Positions 1 through 7,349 of a DNA stretch of 17,142 nt are shown here, one piece after another. The position numbers were made by a program, and so were the translations under genes. The notes under the pieces are model-generated. The model was not told the origin of the DNA, did no database searches, and saw only the letters and a list, made by a program, of their open reading frames with translations. The first letter of the stretch is position 1, and each line of letters begins with the position of its first letter. The DNA comes from Bog-473 sp052148295. GTDB lineage: Bacteria > Actinomycetota > Acidimicrobiia > Acidimicrobiales > RAAP-2. The stretch lies in the NCBI GenBank assembly GCA_052148295.1, contig JBKQIP010000221.1, positions 1-17,142 on the forward strand, given 5' to 3'.

Positions 1-1
1 C

Positions 2-526
2 ACGCTGGCGTCTGAGCATTTCGGCCGCCTCGACGTCTTGATCAGCAATGCCGGCGTGCTCTCGCCGAACGGGCGGATCCACAATCTGGCCACCGAGGAC
101 TGGGAGCGCGCCTTCCGGGTCAATCTCCTCGGAGCCGTTAACGGCATCCGTGCCGCCGTGGCCGTGATGCGCCCGCAGAGGTCGGGCTCGATCGTGCTGA
201 CGGCGTCGGTCGCCGGCCTGACGGCGTGGTCCCATGCCGCTCCGTACTGTGCGACGAAGGCGGCCGTGATCCAGCTTGCGAAGGTCGCCGCCGTCGAATA
301 CGCGCGGGATGGCATTCGCGTCAACTGCGTCTGTCCGGGTACCTTCCTGTCCGCCATCCATGCCGATCTTCCCCCCGGCGCGCTGGACGCGCTGGCCGAG
401 CGTCATCCCCTCGGGCTCGGATCCGCCACCGACCTCGTCGGGGCCTACTCCTATCTGGCGGGGGACGCGTCGCGCTGGACGACCGGATCGGCGGTCGTCG
501 TCGACGGCGGGTACGCCGCGCCATGA
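2..526 (+). CDS. Short-chain dehydrogenase/reductase, C-terminal part (5' end outside window)
   Basis: This is an NAD(P)-dependent oxidoreductase of the classical SDR family. The reading frame is open from base 2, so the start and the TGxxxGxG nucleotide-binding motif lie to the left of the window; 174 residues are visible. An in-frame TTG at 38 encodes the Leu of DVLISNAG and is not a believable start. Visible motifs are SNAG (the family's NNAG, here with Ser first), the catalytic Ser in LTASVAG, the catalytic pair Y-x-x-x-K in YCATK (about visible residues 82-86), and the usual C-terminal VVVDGG. The stop lies 6 bp from the end of the convergent TetR gene. The substrate cannot be told; the setting suggests an alcohol or hydroxyacyl-CoA of a catabolic route. 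Family assignment is firm. Confidence 0.93.
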   Translation, partial: TLASEHFGRLDVLISNAGVLSPNGRIHNLATEDWERAFRVNLLGAVNGIRAAVAVMRPQRSGSIVLTASVAGLTAWSHAAPYCATKAAVIQLAKVAAVEYARDGIRVNCVCPGTFLSAIHADLPPGALDALAERHPLGLGSATDLVGAYSYLAGDASRWTTGSAVVVDGGYAAP

Positions 527-532
527 GAGCCG

Positions 533-1165
533 CTATGGCCGCGCCTCGGCAGCCGGGTTGACGATCCCCCGCATGAAGATATCGGCAAAGGGCTTCGCCA
601 CATCTCGCGCCGACAGCCGACCTCCCGCCTTCAGCCACAGGTAGGTGTAGTTGTGCATCCCGAACCAAGCCATGGCGGTGAGCCTCGGCTCCAAGTCACG
701 GAACTCGCCCGAGTCGACGCCGGCCTGGAGCACCGCCTCGACCCGCCGCTCGTACACGCGGCGGCGTTCGCGGAATTGCGCGGCGCGCTCGCCGGTGAGC
801 GCCGGGAATTCGTGGAGGAAGACCCAGACGTGATCCGGGTAGCGGTGGATCACGTCCAGCAGCTCGTCACCCAGCATGGCCAGCTGCTGCGACGGGGACC
901 CTCCGGCCTCCGCGACGCGGTCGGCGCCCAGCATGACCTCGTCCATCACTCGGTCGTGGATGGCGGCGAGGAGTTCCTCCTTGGAGCCGATGTAGTGGTA
1001 GAGCGCGCCCTTCCCCAGGTCGTTGGCGGCACAGAGCTCCATGATGCCCGTGGCGTGGTACCCGCGTCGGGCGAAGACGGGCGCTGACGTATCGATGATC
1101 ACCCGGCGACGCGCCTGCCAATTCGTTCTGCGTGGAGAATCATTCGCCGCGTCCGTCCGTGCCAT
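533..1165 (-). CDS. TetR/AcrR family transcriptional regulator
   Basis: This 210-residue protein is a probable ligand-responsive repressor. The N-terminal helix-turn-helix spans about residues 20-66 and shows the family pattern: a first helix around RRVIIDTSAPVFARRGY, then a recognition segment ending KGALYHYIGSKEELL. The C-terminal half is helical, with the long amphipathic stretches typical of the ligand and dimer domain, and resembles the regulators of lipid and steroid catabolism (KstR2-like) by general impression only. The ATG at 1163-1165 has no clear Shine-Dalgarno sequence. The gene converges on the SDR at its left and is divergent from the acyl-CoA synthetase at its right, so either could be its target. 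The family is sure; ligand and regulon are unknown. Confidence 0.93.
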   Translation of the reverse strand: MARTDAANDSPRRTNWQARRRVIIDTSAPVFARRGYHATGIMELCAANDLGKGALYHYIGSKEELLAAIHDRVMDEVMLGADRVAEAGGSPSQQLAMLGDELLDVIHRYPDHVWVFLHEFPALTGERAAQFRERRRVYERRVEAVLQAGVDSGEFRDLEPRLTAMAWFGMHNYTYLWLKAGGRLSARDVAKPFADIFMRGIVNPAAEARP

Positions 1166-1481
1166 TGGTAGCGAGGTTAGCGGGCCGTCCCCTCGAGAGG
1201 CCGTTTCTCAATGAGGGGAGAGCGGGCATCGCGTGGCCGTCGCCGAGGGTGGTACCTCGTCCCACGGGCTGGGCGTGCATCGGCCGTCAAGTCGTCGTCG
1301 GGGGGATTCCGGTCGTTCCTCCGAACGTCGCACGTCGGCGGTGGGCATCTGCCTAGGCTGACTCGTCGATGTTCGATGGTGACGAAAGACGCAGTCACTC
1401 CGCCGTGGTCCTCCGCCGTGGTCCCTCCGCCTGGTCACTCGGGCGCAGGTCTCCGAGCGGTGACGGCGTGAGGTTCGGACC
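1166..1481. other. 316-bp divergent intergenic region between the TetR and acyl-CoA synthetase genes
   Basis: No believable gene is seen here. The region must hold the promoters of the two divergent genes. It contains a 7-bp inverted repeat close to the TetR start (TCCCCTC at 1188-1194, GAGGGGA at 1213-1219) and a three-copy 13-bp tandem repeat at 1398-1436, annotated separately. I could not pick a convincing -35/-10 pair. Short ORFs crossing it on both strands have no family features. Confidence 0.6.
1398..1436 (+). repeat. 13-bp tandem repeat, three copies, upstream of the acyl-CoA synthetase
   Basis: CTCCGCCGTGGTC occurs at 1398-1410 and, directly adjoining, again at 1411-1423 without a mismatch. 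A third copy at 1424-1436 (CCTCCGCCTGGTC) has one base added and one lost. The block ends 45 bp before the synthetase start. It may be a repeated regulator-binding site or simple slippage; the sequence does not decide. Confidence 0.8.
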
Positions 1482-3020
1482 GTGATGCCTCCGCCGACGA
1501 TGCAGGCGGACCTGAACTGGTTCGCCGTGCTGGACCACCACGCCACCCGCGCCCCCGACAAGGCCATCACGGTGTTCGAGGGCGAGACCACGACCTACGG
1601 GGAGATGGCCCAGCGCGCCGTGGCGCTGGCCGGCGGCCTGTCCCAGCGCGGTGTCGGTCCCGGCGAGGTCGTGGCGCTCCTCTCGTTCAACTGCCCCGAG
1701 TTCCTCGAGACGGTCTTCGCGGCCAACTACCTCGGGGCGATCGCCATGCCCATCAACTGGCGGTTGGCCGCGCCGGAGGTGCGGTACATCCTCGAGCACT
1801 CCGGAGCTCGAGCGCTCGTGTGCGACGAACCATCCCTCACTCTGGCCAACGAAGCGACAAAGGGCATGGAGGCCACGCTCGTCCGGGTGTCCGTTTCACC
1901 CGCGGTCGCCGACCGATGGACACCCCTCGCCGATCTGCGGGTCCCACACCGGGTGGCGCGCGGGCAGGCGGCGGCCGACGACGTCCACCGCTTGATGTAC
2001 ACATCGGGCACCACGGGACGGCCCAAGGGCGTCATGATCACCCACGCCAACCTGGCCTGGAAGAACCTGGCGCACATCGTCGAGTTCGGCTTCACGAGCT
2101 CCGATCTCGGGCTGGCCTGCGGGCCCCTGTACCACGTGGGTGCGCTCGACCTCACCACGACCTCGCTCATCGCGGCGGGTGCGACGACGATCATCCATCG
2201 CTCGTTCGACGCGTCGGGGGTGGTCGACGAGCTCGAGGGATCGGGTGTGACCGCCGTGTGGTTGGCGCCCGCCATGGTCAACGCGATCATGGCGCTGCCC
2301 GACATCGAGCAGCGCGACCTGTCGTCGGTCCGCCTGGTCATCAACGGGGGCGAGAAGATGCCCATCCCGCTCATCGAGCGGCTCCGGCGCACGTTTCCCT
2401 CGGCATGGTTCGCCGATGCCTACGGGCTCACCGAGTCGGTTTCCGGCGACACCTTTCTCGACCGGGACAGCATGGTCACCAAGCTCGGCAGCGTGGGCCG
2501 TCCGTGCCTCTATCTCGAGCTCGACATCTGGGACAAGGACGGGCAGCCGTTGCCGGCGGGGGAGCGTGGGGAGATCGTCCTCCGTGGCCCGAAGATCTTC
2601 AAGGGCTACTGGCGGGATCCCGACGCGACCGCTGCCGCCTTCGCCGGGGGCTGGTTTCACACCGGGGACATCGGCACGCGCGACGACGACGGGTACCTCT
2701 ACATCGTCGATCGGCTCAAGGACATCATCGTGTCCGGTGGGGAGAACATCGCGAGCTCTGAGGTCGAGCGCGTCCTCTACGAGCACGATGCAGTGCTCGA
2801 GGCCGCCGCGGTGGGCCGTCCGGACGATCGCTGGGGCGAAGTCCCCGTGGCGTTCGTCGTCCTGCGCCAGGACGCACACACGACCGCGGACGCCCTCCTC
2901 GACCTCTGCCGGGCCCGACTGGCGCGCTTCAAGGTCCCCAGGGAGATCACGTTCCTCGACGCCCTCCCCCGCAACCCGTCGGGGAAGGTCCTCAAGCGCG
3001 AGCTCCGCGACCGGGAGTGA
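1482..3020 (+). CDS. AMP-forming acyl-CoA synthetase (class I adenylate-forming enzyme)
   Basis: This 512-residue enzyme should activate a carboxylic acid with ATP to an acyl-adenylate and transfer it to CoA in the cytoplasm. The motifs are complete and in order: phosphate-binding YTSGTTGRPKG (residues 173-183), YGLTE (314-318), HTGD with the ribose-binding Asp (393-396), the hinge after DRLKD (about 410-414), SGGENI (418-423), and NPSGK with the catalytic Lys502. Length is normal for medium/long-chain, aromatic or steroid-acid ligases of the FadD type. The track begins at GTG 1482, but ATG 1485 or ATG 1500 are equally possible; a TGAGG lies about 9 bp before 1482. The gene is divergent from TetR and converges on a P450. 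The acid substrate is not readable. Confidence 0.95.
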   Translation: MMPPPTMQADLNWFAVLDHHATRAPDKAITVFEGETTTYGEMAQRAVALAGGLSQRGVGPGEVVALLSFNCPEFLETVFAANYLGAIAMPINWRLAAPEVRYILEHSGARALVCDEPSLTLANEATKGMEATLVRVSVSPAVADRWTPLADLRVPHRVARGQAAADDVHRLMYTSGTTGRPKGVMITHANLAWKNLAHIVEFGFTSSDLGLACGPLYHVGALDLTTTSLIAAGATTIIHRSFDASGVVDELEGSGVTAVWLAPAMVNAIMALPDIEQRDLSSVRLVINGGEKMPIPLIERLRRTFPSAWFADAYGLTESVSGDTFLDRDSMVTKLGSVGRPCLYLELDIWDKDGQPLPAGERGEIVLRGPKIFKGYWRDPDATAAAFAGGWFHTGDIGTRDDDGYLYIVDRLKDIIVSGGENIASSEVERVLYEHDAVLEAAAVGRPDDRWGEVPVAFVVLRQDAHTTADALLDLCRARLARFKVPREITFLDALPRNPSGKVLKRELRDRE

Positions 3021-3056
3021 CCGGACCGTTCGTTCACCATGGCGGCGTGGCCGGAG

Positions 3057-3093
3057 CCGGGTCGTCTCCCTCCTGCCGGGGATCACGACCCGG
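3057..3093. terminator. Inverted repeat between convergent genes, possible bidirectional terminator
   Basis: CCGGGTCGT at 3057-3065 is perfectly complementary to ACGACCCGG at 3085-3093, giving a 9-bp GC-rich stem with a 19-nt loop in the 92-bp gap between the synthetase and P450 stops. There is no U-tract, as is common for high-GC actinobacteria. The position supports a terminator role, which is inferred. Confidence 0.45.
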
Positions 3094-3112
3094 GTGCCGT
3101 CGTGGCGAGGCG

Positions 3113-4354
3113 TCAAGCCACGAAGTCGAACTCGACCTGGGCTGATTCGAGACCACGCACAAAGGCGTTCGGCATCTCGACGGGACGGGTACCGGGCACC
3201 AGGTGCCACCCCGACGTGCGCCGCAGGAGCTCTTCGAAGAAGACCCTGATCTCCAGGCGAGCGAGTGAGGCGCCGAGGCAGAAGTGCGTGCCGAACCCGA
3301 AGGCGATGTGGTGGTTGGGGTTCCGGGTGACGTCGAAGCGCTCAGGGTCGTCGAAGTGCGACTCGTCGCGGTTGGCCGAGGCGTACATGAGGAGGACCTG
3401 GTGGCCCCGGGGGATGGTCACCCCGGCCACGACCGCCTCGGACGAGGCGACGCGGCACATGTTGTGCACCGGTGTGACATAGCGAATGAACTCCTCGACG
3501 GCGACGGTGAGGTCCGCACCGGCGCGAAGCTTGTCCAGCTCGAGCGGGTGGTCCATGAGATTGAGGACGGTGCGGGCGATGACGGTGCGGGTGGTCTCGG
3601 CGCCGCCGTCGAGGAGCAGCAGCGAATCGGAGATGACCGTCTCCGCGTCCATCGGGCAGCCGTCGATCGTGGCCGTGCTGTAGTGACTGATCACGTCATC
3701 GCCCGGCCTGGCCTTCTTCGCCGCGAACAGCTCGGCGCAGGCCTCCGCAAACTCCATGGCGGAGACCATGCCCTCCTCCGTCCGGTATTGCGGGCCACCG
3801 CCCAGCGCGATGGTGGATTCCGACCAGTGCTTCAGCTCGGGCCACCGGTGTTCGCCGAAGCCCAGCAGGCGCCCGATCATCATGGCCGGCAACGGTGCCG
3901 CCAGCTCCTCGACGATCTCGGCGGTGCCACCCTTGGCGGCCACGGCGTCGAGCAGTCCCGTCACCTTGGCGCGGATGTCGTCCCGCCAGGCGGCGGCCGC
4001 ACGCGGTGAGAAGCGGGGTGACACGAGCTTGCGCCGCTTGTGGTGGAGGGGATCGTCAAGGCCGATGATCGAGGGGTCCGCCGGCAGGTTGGGGCGGTAG
4101 CCGCCCTTGACCTGGTCCGAGGAGATGAATGTCTCCTTGTCCCGCTCGATGGCGACGATGTCGTCGTAACGCGAGATGCCCCATAACTCGTTGGTGGCAT
4201 CCCAATAGGCGGGCTCGTTGGCCCGCATCCAGGAGTACAACGGGTACGGATCTCCGGCGTAGAGCGCGGGTGCCAACAGATCGATGTCACCGCCCACCGG
4301 TGGTTCGCGTCTCACGTCGTTCTCGTTGCCCATACGCACGCCCAGTTCGGTCAC
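3113..4354 (-). CDS. Cytochrome P450 (first of three)
   Basis: This 413-residue soluble bacterial P450 is a heme-thiolate monooxygenase that needs an electron-supplying ferredoxin and reductase; neither is seen in the window. The I-helix oxygen-activation motif is GGAETT (250-255), the K-helix ExxR is E288-R291, ANRD lies at 327-330, and the heme loop FGFGTHFCLG carries the ligand Cys359. There is no membrane anchor. The start used is GTG at 4354; ATG at 4333 (residue 8) is a good alternative, and neither has a clear Shine-Dalgarno. It is divergent from the sulfatase gene and converges on the acyl-CoA synthetase. The overall pattern resembles CYP families used on steroids, terpenes or fatty acids in actinobacteria. 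The substrate is not assigned. Confidence 0.95.
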   Translation of the reverse strand: MTELGVRMGNENDVRREPPVGGDIDLLAPALYAGDPYPLYSWMRANEPAYWDATNELWGISRYDDIVAIERDKETFISSDQVKGGYRPNLPADPSIIGLDDPLHHKRRKLVSPRFSPRAAAAWRDDIRAKVTGLLDAVAAKGGTAEIVEELAAPLPAMMIGRLLGFGEHRWPELKHWSESTIALGGGPQYRTEEGMVSAMEFAEACAELFAAKKARPGDDVISHYSTATIDGCPMDAETVISDSLLLLDGGAETTRTVIARTVLNLMDHPLELDKLRAGADLTVAVEEFIRYVTPVHNMCRVASSEAVVAGVTIPRGHQVLLMYASANRDESHFDDPERFDVTRNPNHHIAFGFGTHFCLGASLARLEIRVFFEELLRRTSGWHLVPGTRPVEMPNAFVRGLESAQVEFDFVA

Positions 4355-4459
4355 CCTGGTGTCGGCCGGTCACGCCACCGGTGAAGAAAATATCAGAGCA
4401 TGCGTCGTCGCAGCGGCTCCGGGCCCGTCCGTCCGCTGGCGGGCCGAGCGGGGAAGGTG

Positions 4460-4510
4460 AGATCGCGGGGGAGGGCGGGGTGCACCGCCTCCCATCAGGA
4501 CAACGATCTC
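4460..4510. promoter_or_regulatory. Large nested dyad in the P450-sulfatase divergent region
   Basis: Outer arms GAGATCG (4460-4466) and CGATCTC (4504-4510) are perfect complements. At nearly the same centre sits the 8-bp palindrome GGTGCACC (4480-4487), flanked by partly complementary GGAGGG and GCCTCCC. The element lies within the 265-bp gap between divergent genes, 109 bp before the sulfatase start. An operator or RNA hairpin is possible; the function is inferred from symmetry and position. Confidence 0.4.
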
Positions 4511-4548
4511 CCGCGGAGGTCAGCTAACCTGCAGCGCCGAGCACGGAC

Positions 4549-4575
4549 TCGGCGCCAAGGCCCGTCGGCGCCAAG
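4549..4575 (+). repeat. 11-bp direct repeat upstream of the sulfatase
   Basis: TCGGCGCCAAG occurs at 4549-4559 and again at 4565-4575, a 16-bp period. Each copy contains the palindrome GGCGCC. It lies 45 bp before the sulfatase start and could be a paired protein-binding site, or chance in GC-rich DNA. Confidence 0.6.
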
Positions 4576-4619
4576 CCCGAGACGCCCGATGAGCGACGAC
4601 CACAGGGAGGAACGGGGAA

Positions 4620-6026
4620 TTGCAGCGACGCCCGAACGTCGTCCTCATGAACTGTGACGATCTTGGCTACGGCGACCTCGGCTGTTACGGCTCCGATCGC
4701 AACGAGACACCGGTGCTCGATCGCCTGGCGGCCGACGGTGTGCGCTTCACCGACTTCTACATGGCATCACCGGTGTGCTCGCCGTCCCGGGCGGCTCTGC
4801 TCACCGGTTCCTATCCACCGCGCCTCGGGTTCGGCGAGTTCGACGGACTTCCCGTGCTGTTCCCCGGCCAACGGCTGGGGCTCCATCCGGACGAGGTCAC
4901 GATCGCGACCCTCCTCCGCGGCGCGGGCTATGCGACGAAGCATGTGGGCAAGTGGCACTGCGGGGACCAGGCACCGTTCCTGCCGACGCGTCACGGTTTC
5001 GACGGCTCCTACGGCATCCCCTACAGCAACGACATGGGGCGTCAGGTCGGCGACGGGCCCAATTGGCCGAAGCTCCTGGCCGAAGCGGGCGTGGTGATCG
5101 CACCCGAGTACCCACCCCTCCCGCTGCTGCTCGACGACGAGGTGATCGAGGCGCAGCCCGATCAGTCGTCGCTCACGGCGCGGTTCGTGGAGGAGTCGGT
5201 GCGGTTCATGCGCGCCAACCGGGAGCGGCCCTTTTTCCTGTACCTGGCCCACATCTATGTCCATCTGCCGATCTACGTGCCGGACCGCTTTGCCCGCGAG
5301 TCGCGCAACGGGACCTACGGCGCGGCCGTGGCGAGCATCGACTGGGCCGCCGGCGTGCTGCTGGCGGAACTGCGGCGTCTCGGTCTCGAGCGAGACACCG
5401 TGGTGATCTTCACGAGCGACAACGGTTCACGGGCGAACGGCGAGGGTGGGAGCAATGCGCCCCTGCGGGGGGTGAAGGGCACGACGTGGGAGGGCGGCAT
5501 GCGGGTCCCGTGCCTGGTTCGCTGGCCCGGACACGTCGAGGCGGGGTCCGTGTCGTCCGCTCTCACGACCGCCATGGACGTGCTCCCGACGCTGGCGGCG
5601 ATCGCCGGGACCGAGCCCCCATCCGACCGGACCATCGACGGCCGTGACCTGACCCCGGTGCTCGAGGGATCGACGTCCTCGCCCCATGAGTCCTTCTTCT
5701 ACTACCGGGGGAACGGTCTCGAAGCCGTGCGCGCGGGACGCTGGAAGCTGCATGTCGCCCGATCGGGCGGTGCGGTCACAGAGCTGTACGACCTCGGGTC
5801 TGACATCGGCGAGACGCACAACCTCTGCGCACAGCAGCCCGACGTCGTCGTGCGGCTGGAGGCGCAGGCCGATGCGGCGCGGGCCGAGCTCGGTGACGCC
5901 GTGCAGGGCATCACCGGCCAGGGCGTGCGACCGGTCGGCCAGGTCGAGGCCGCCGTGCCGCTCACCACGTTCGATCCGGATCACCCGTACTACCTGGCGG
6001 AGTACGACCTTGCCGAACGCGGATAG
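4620..6026 (+). CDS. Type I (formylglycine) sulfatase, arylsulfatase family
   Basis: This 468-residue enzyme should hydrolyse a sulfate ester. The hallmark CSPSR (Cys53 to Arg57) is the site where Cys is converted to formylglycine by a separate maturation enzyme, not seen here. Metal and active-site residues are present: DD at 13-14, GKWH at 110-113 (Lys111, His113), His215 in YVHLP, SDNGS with Asp267-Asn268, and Lys286 in RGVKGTTWEGG. There is no signal peptide or membrane segment, so a cytoplasmic enzyme is likely. The start is TTG 4620, chosen because the protein begins right at the conserved RPNVVLMNCDDLG and has GGGAGG at 4605-4610, 9 bp upstream. It is followed after 77 bp by the DegT-fold gene on the same strand. 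The substrate (steroid, aryl or sugar sulfate) is open. Confidence 0.95.
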   Translation: MQRRPNVVLMNCDDLGYGDLGCYGSDRNETPVLDRLAADGVRFTDFYMASPVCSPSRAALLTGSYPPRLGFGEFDGLPVLFPGQRLGLHPDEVTIATLLRGAGYATKHVGKWHCGDQAPFLPTRHGFDGSYGIPYSNDMGRQVGDGPNWPKLLAEAGVVIAPEYPPLPLLLDDEVIEAQPDQSSLTARFVEESVRFMRANRERPFFLYLAHIYVHLPIYVPDRFARESRNGTYGAAVASIDWAAGVLLAELRRLGLERDTVVIFTSDNGSRANGEGGSNAPLRGVKGTTWEGGMRVPCLVRWPGHVEAGSVSSALTTAMDVLPTLAAIAGTEPPSDRTIDGRDLTPVLEGSTSSPHESFFYYRGNGLEAVRAGRWKLHVARSGGAVTELYDLGSDIGETHNLCAQQPDVVVRLEAQADAARAELGDAVQGITGQGVRPVGQVEAAVPLTTFDPDHPYYLAEYDLAERG

Positions 6027-6034
6027 GGAGCCAC

Positions 6035-6091
6035 ATGGGAACGTTCGGTCGACGTCGTTGCGGCTGGCTCGACGCCGAGGCGGTCCGATGA
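6035..6091 (+). CDS. Possible 18-codon leader ORF between the sulfatase and DegT-fold genes
   Basis: An ATG at 6035 follows GGGAG (6026-6030, touching the sulfatase stop) at a rather short spacing of 4 bp, and opens 18 codons ending TGA 6089-6091. That stop overlaps an ATG (ATGA, 6088-6091) opening a second 10-codon ORF that ends at 6120, just before an ATG at 6125 that is a candidate start of the next gene. The peptide has an Arg-rich start (MGTFGRRRCGW) and no known family. It may serve only to carry ribosomes across the gap, or be chance. Confidence 0.2.
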   Translation: MGTFGRRRCGWLDAEAVR

Positions 6092-6103
6092 AGCCCCGGG
6101 ACG

Positions 6104-7336
6104 GTGGAGCGCGACGGTGACGACATGACCCCGACACGGCGTATCCCCTACGCCGGCAGCGTGCACGATGACCGTGAGATCGAGGCCGTGGTCAACGTGC
6201 TGCGCGGTGGCCCCCAGGCGCTGCGCCTGGGCCAGCACGTGCGGACGTTCGAGCACGGCGTTGCCGAGCTCTTCGGGAAGCGTCGCGGCATCATGTGCAA
6301 CTCCGGGTCGTCGGCGCTCTACCTCGCCGTCGAGCTCCTCGACCTGTCGCCGGGTGACGAGGTGGTGACGTCATCGGTGACCTTCTCGACCGACATCGCC
6401 CCTCTCGTCCGCGCTGGCGTCGTTCCTGCCCTGGTCGACATCGAGGCGGACACGTACAACATCGATGTCGACGCCATCGAGGAGATGATCGGTCCGCGCA
6501 CCAAGGCGGTACTCGCGCCCAATCTCATCGGGAACGCACCCGACTGGGACATCATTCGTGCGCTGGCCGACCACCACGGGCTCAAGGTGATCGAGGACTC
6601 GTGCGACGCTCTGGGCGCCACGCTCCGCGGCAGGCCGACAGGGACGCGTGCCGACATCTCGGTGACGTCCTTTGCCCTGAGCCACATCATCACGGCCGCC
6701 GGGACCGGGGGCATGGTGTGCCTCGACGACGACGATCTGGCTGACCGGTGTTTGTTGCTGCGCCGGTGGGGTAGGCGATCGGAGGTGCAGCTCTTCGGAA
6801 CCGCGAAGGGTACCGACGCCCGCTTCTTCTCCCTCATCGATGGTGACCTCGAGTACGACAACTTGTTCATCTTCGACGCCGTGGGGTGGAACTTCGAGCC
6901 CTCCGAGCTCTCGGCCGCCTTCGGTCTGGTCCAGCTCGAGAAGCTGCCGGAGAACCTGACCACCCGCAAGCGCAACTTCGCGCGCCTGAGCGAGCACTTC
7001 TCACAACGGCCCGACGTGTTCGTCCTGCCCCGCACCGCGGCGGACCTGGACACGGCGTGGCACATGTTCCCGGTCCTCCTCCGGCCGGGGTCCGGGGTGC
7101 GCCGCTCCGAGTTCCAACGGCACATGGAGGATCACGGAGTGGATACGCGCATGGTCTGGACGGGGAACGTGAGCCGGCAGCCGGCCTTTCAGGGTGTGGG
7201 ACTCCGCCTGCCCGCCGGTGGCCTCCCCAACGCGGACCGGGTGATGGAGCAGGGCCTCGTCCTTCCCTCCAACCACGCCCTCGGTGACGACGACATCGAC
7301 TACATCTGGTCGACCGCCGAGGCGTTTCTGTCATGA
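6104..7336 (+). CDS. DegT/DnrJ/EryC1/StrS-fold PLP/PMP enzyme with His replacing the catalytic Lys (dehydratase-like)
   Basis: This 410-residue protein has the aspartate-aminotransferase fold of the sugar aminotransferase family: NSGSSAL (66-72), the pyridine-binding Asp165 in EDSCDALGA, and the C-terminal-domain contact GWNFEPSELSAAFGLVQLEKL (about 261-281). At the lysine that normally binds PLP the sequence reads SFALSHIITAAGTGG, so His194 replaces Lys. From family knowledge, ColD and RfbH/AscC (E1) have His here and are PMP-dependent sugar 3-dehydratases, not aminotransferases. The long segment between RRWGR (220-224) and YDN (251-253) also recalls E1, but the E1 iron-sulfur cysteines are absent, and no sugar genes are nearby. 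The start could be GTG 6104 or ATG 6125. The fold is sure; a dehydratase-type reaction is inferred. Confidence 0.88.
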   Translation: MERDGDDMTPTRRIPYAGSVHDDREIEAVVNVLRGGPQALRLGQHVRTFEHGVAELFGKRRGIMCNSGSSALYLAVELLDLSPGDEVVTSSVTFSTDIAPLVRAGVVPALVDIEADTYNIDVDAIEEMIGPRTKAVLAPNLIGNAPDWDIIRALADHHGLKVIEDSCDALGATLRGRPTGTRADISVTSFALSHIITAAGTGGMVCLDDDDLADRCLLLRRWGRRSEVQLFGTAKGTDARFFSLIDGDLEYDNLFIFDAVGWNFEPSELSAAFGLVQLEKLPENLTTRKRNFARLSEHFSQRPDVFVLPRTAADLDTAWHMFPVLLRPGSGVRRSEFQRHMEDHGVDTRMVWTGNVSRQPAFQGVGLRLPAGGLPNADRVMEQGLVLPSNHALGDDDIDYIWSTAEAFLS

Positions 7337-7349
7337 GCGCGACACCGCA

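Noticed and set aside
1896..3209. Minus-strand open frame of 437 codons opposite the acyl-CoA synthetase
   Set aside because: Composition is typical of an antisense shadow, and it would overlap the end of the P450 gene as well.
4400..4657. Plus-strand 85-codon ORF ahead of and overlapping the sulfatase start
   Set aside because: Arg-rich, no family, and its internal ATG at 4589 lacks a ribosome site; the GGGAGG nearby serves the sulfatase TTG.
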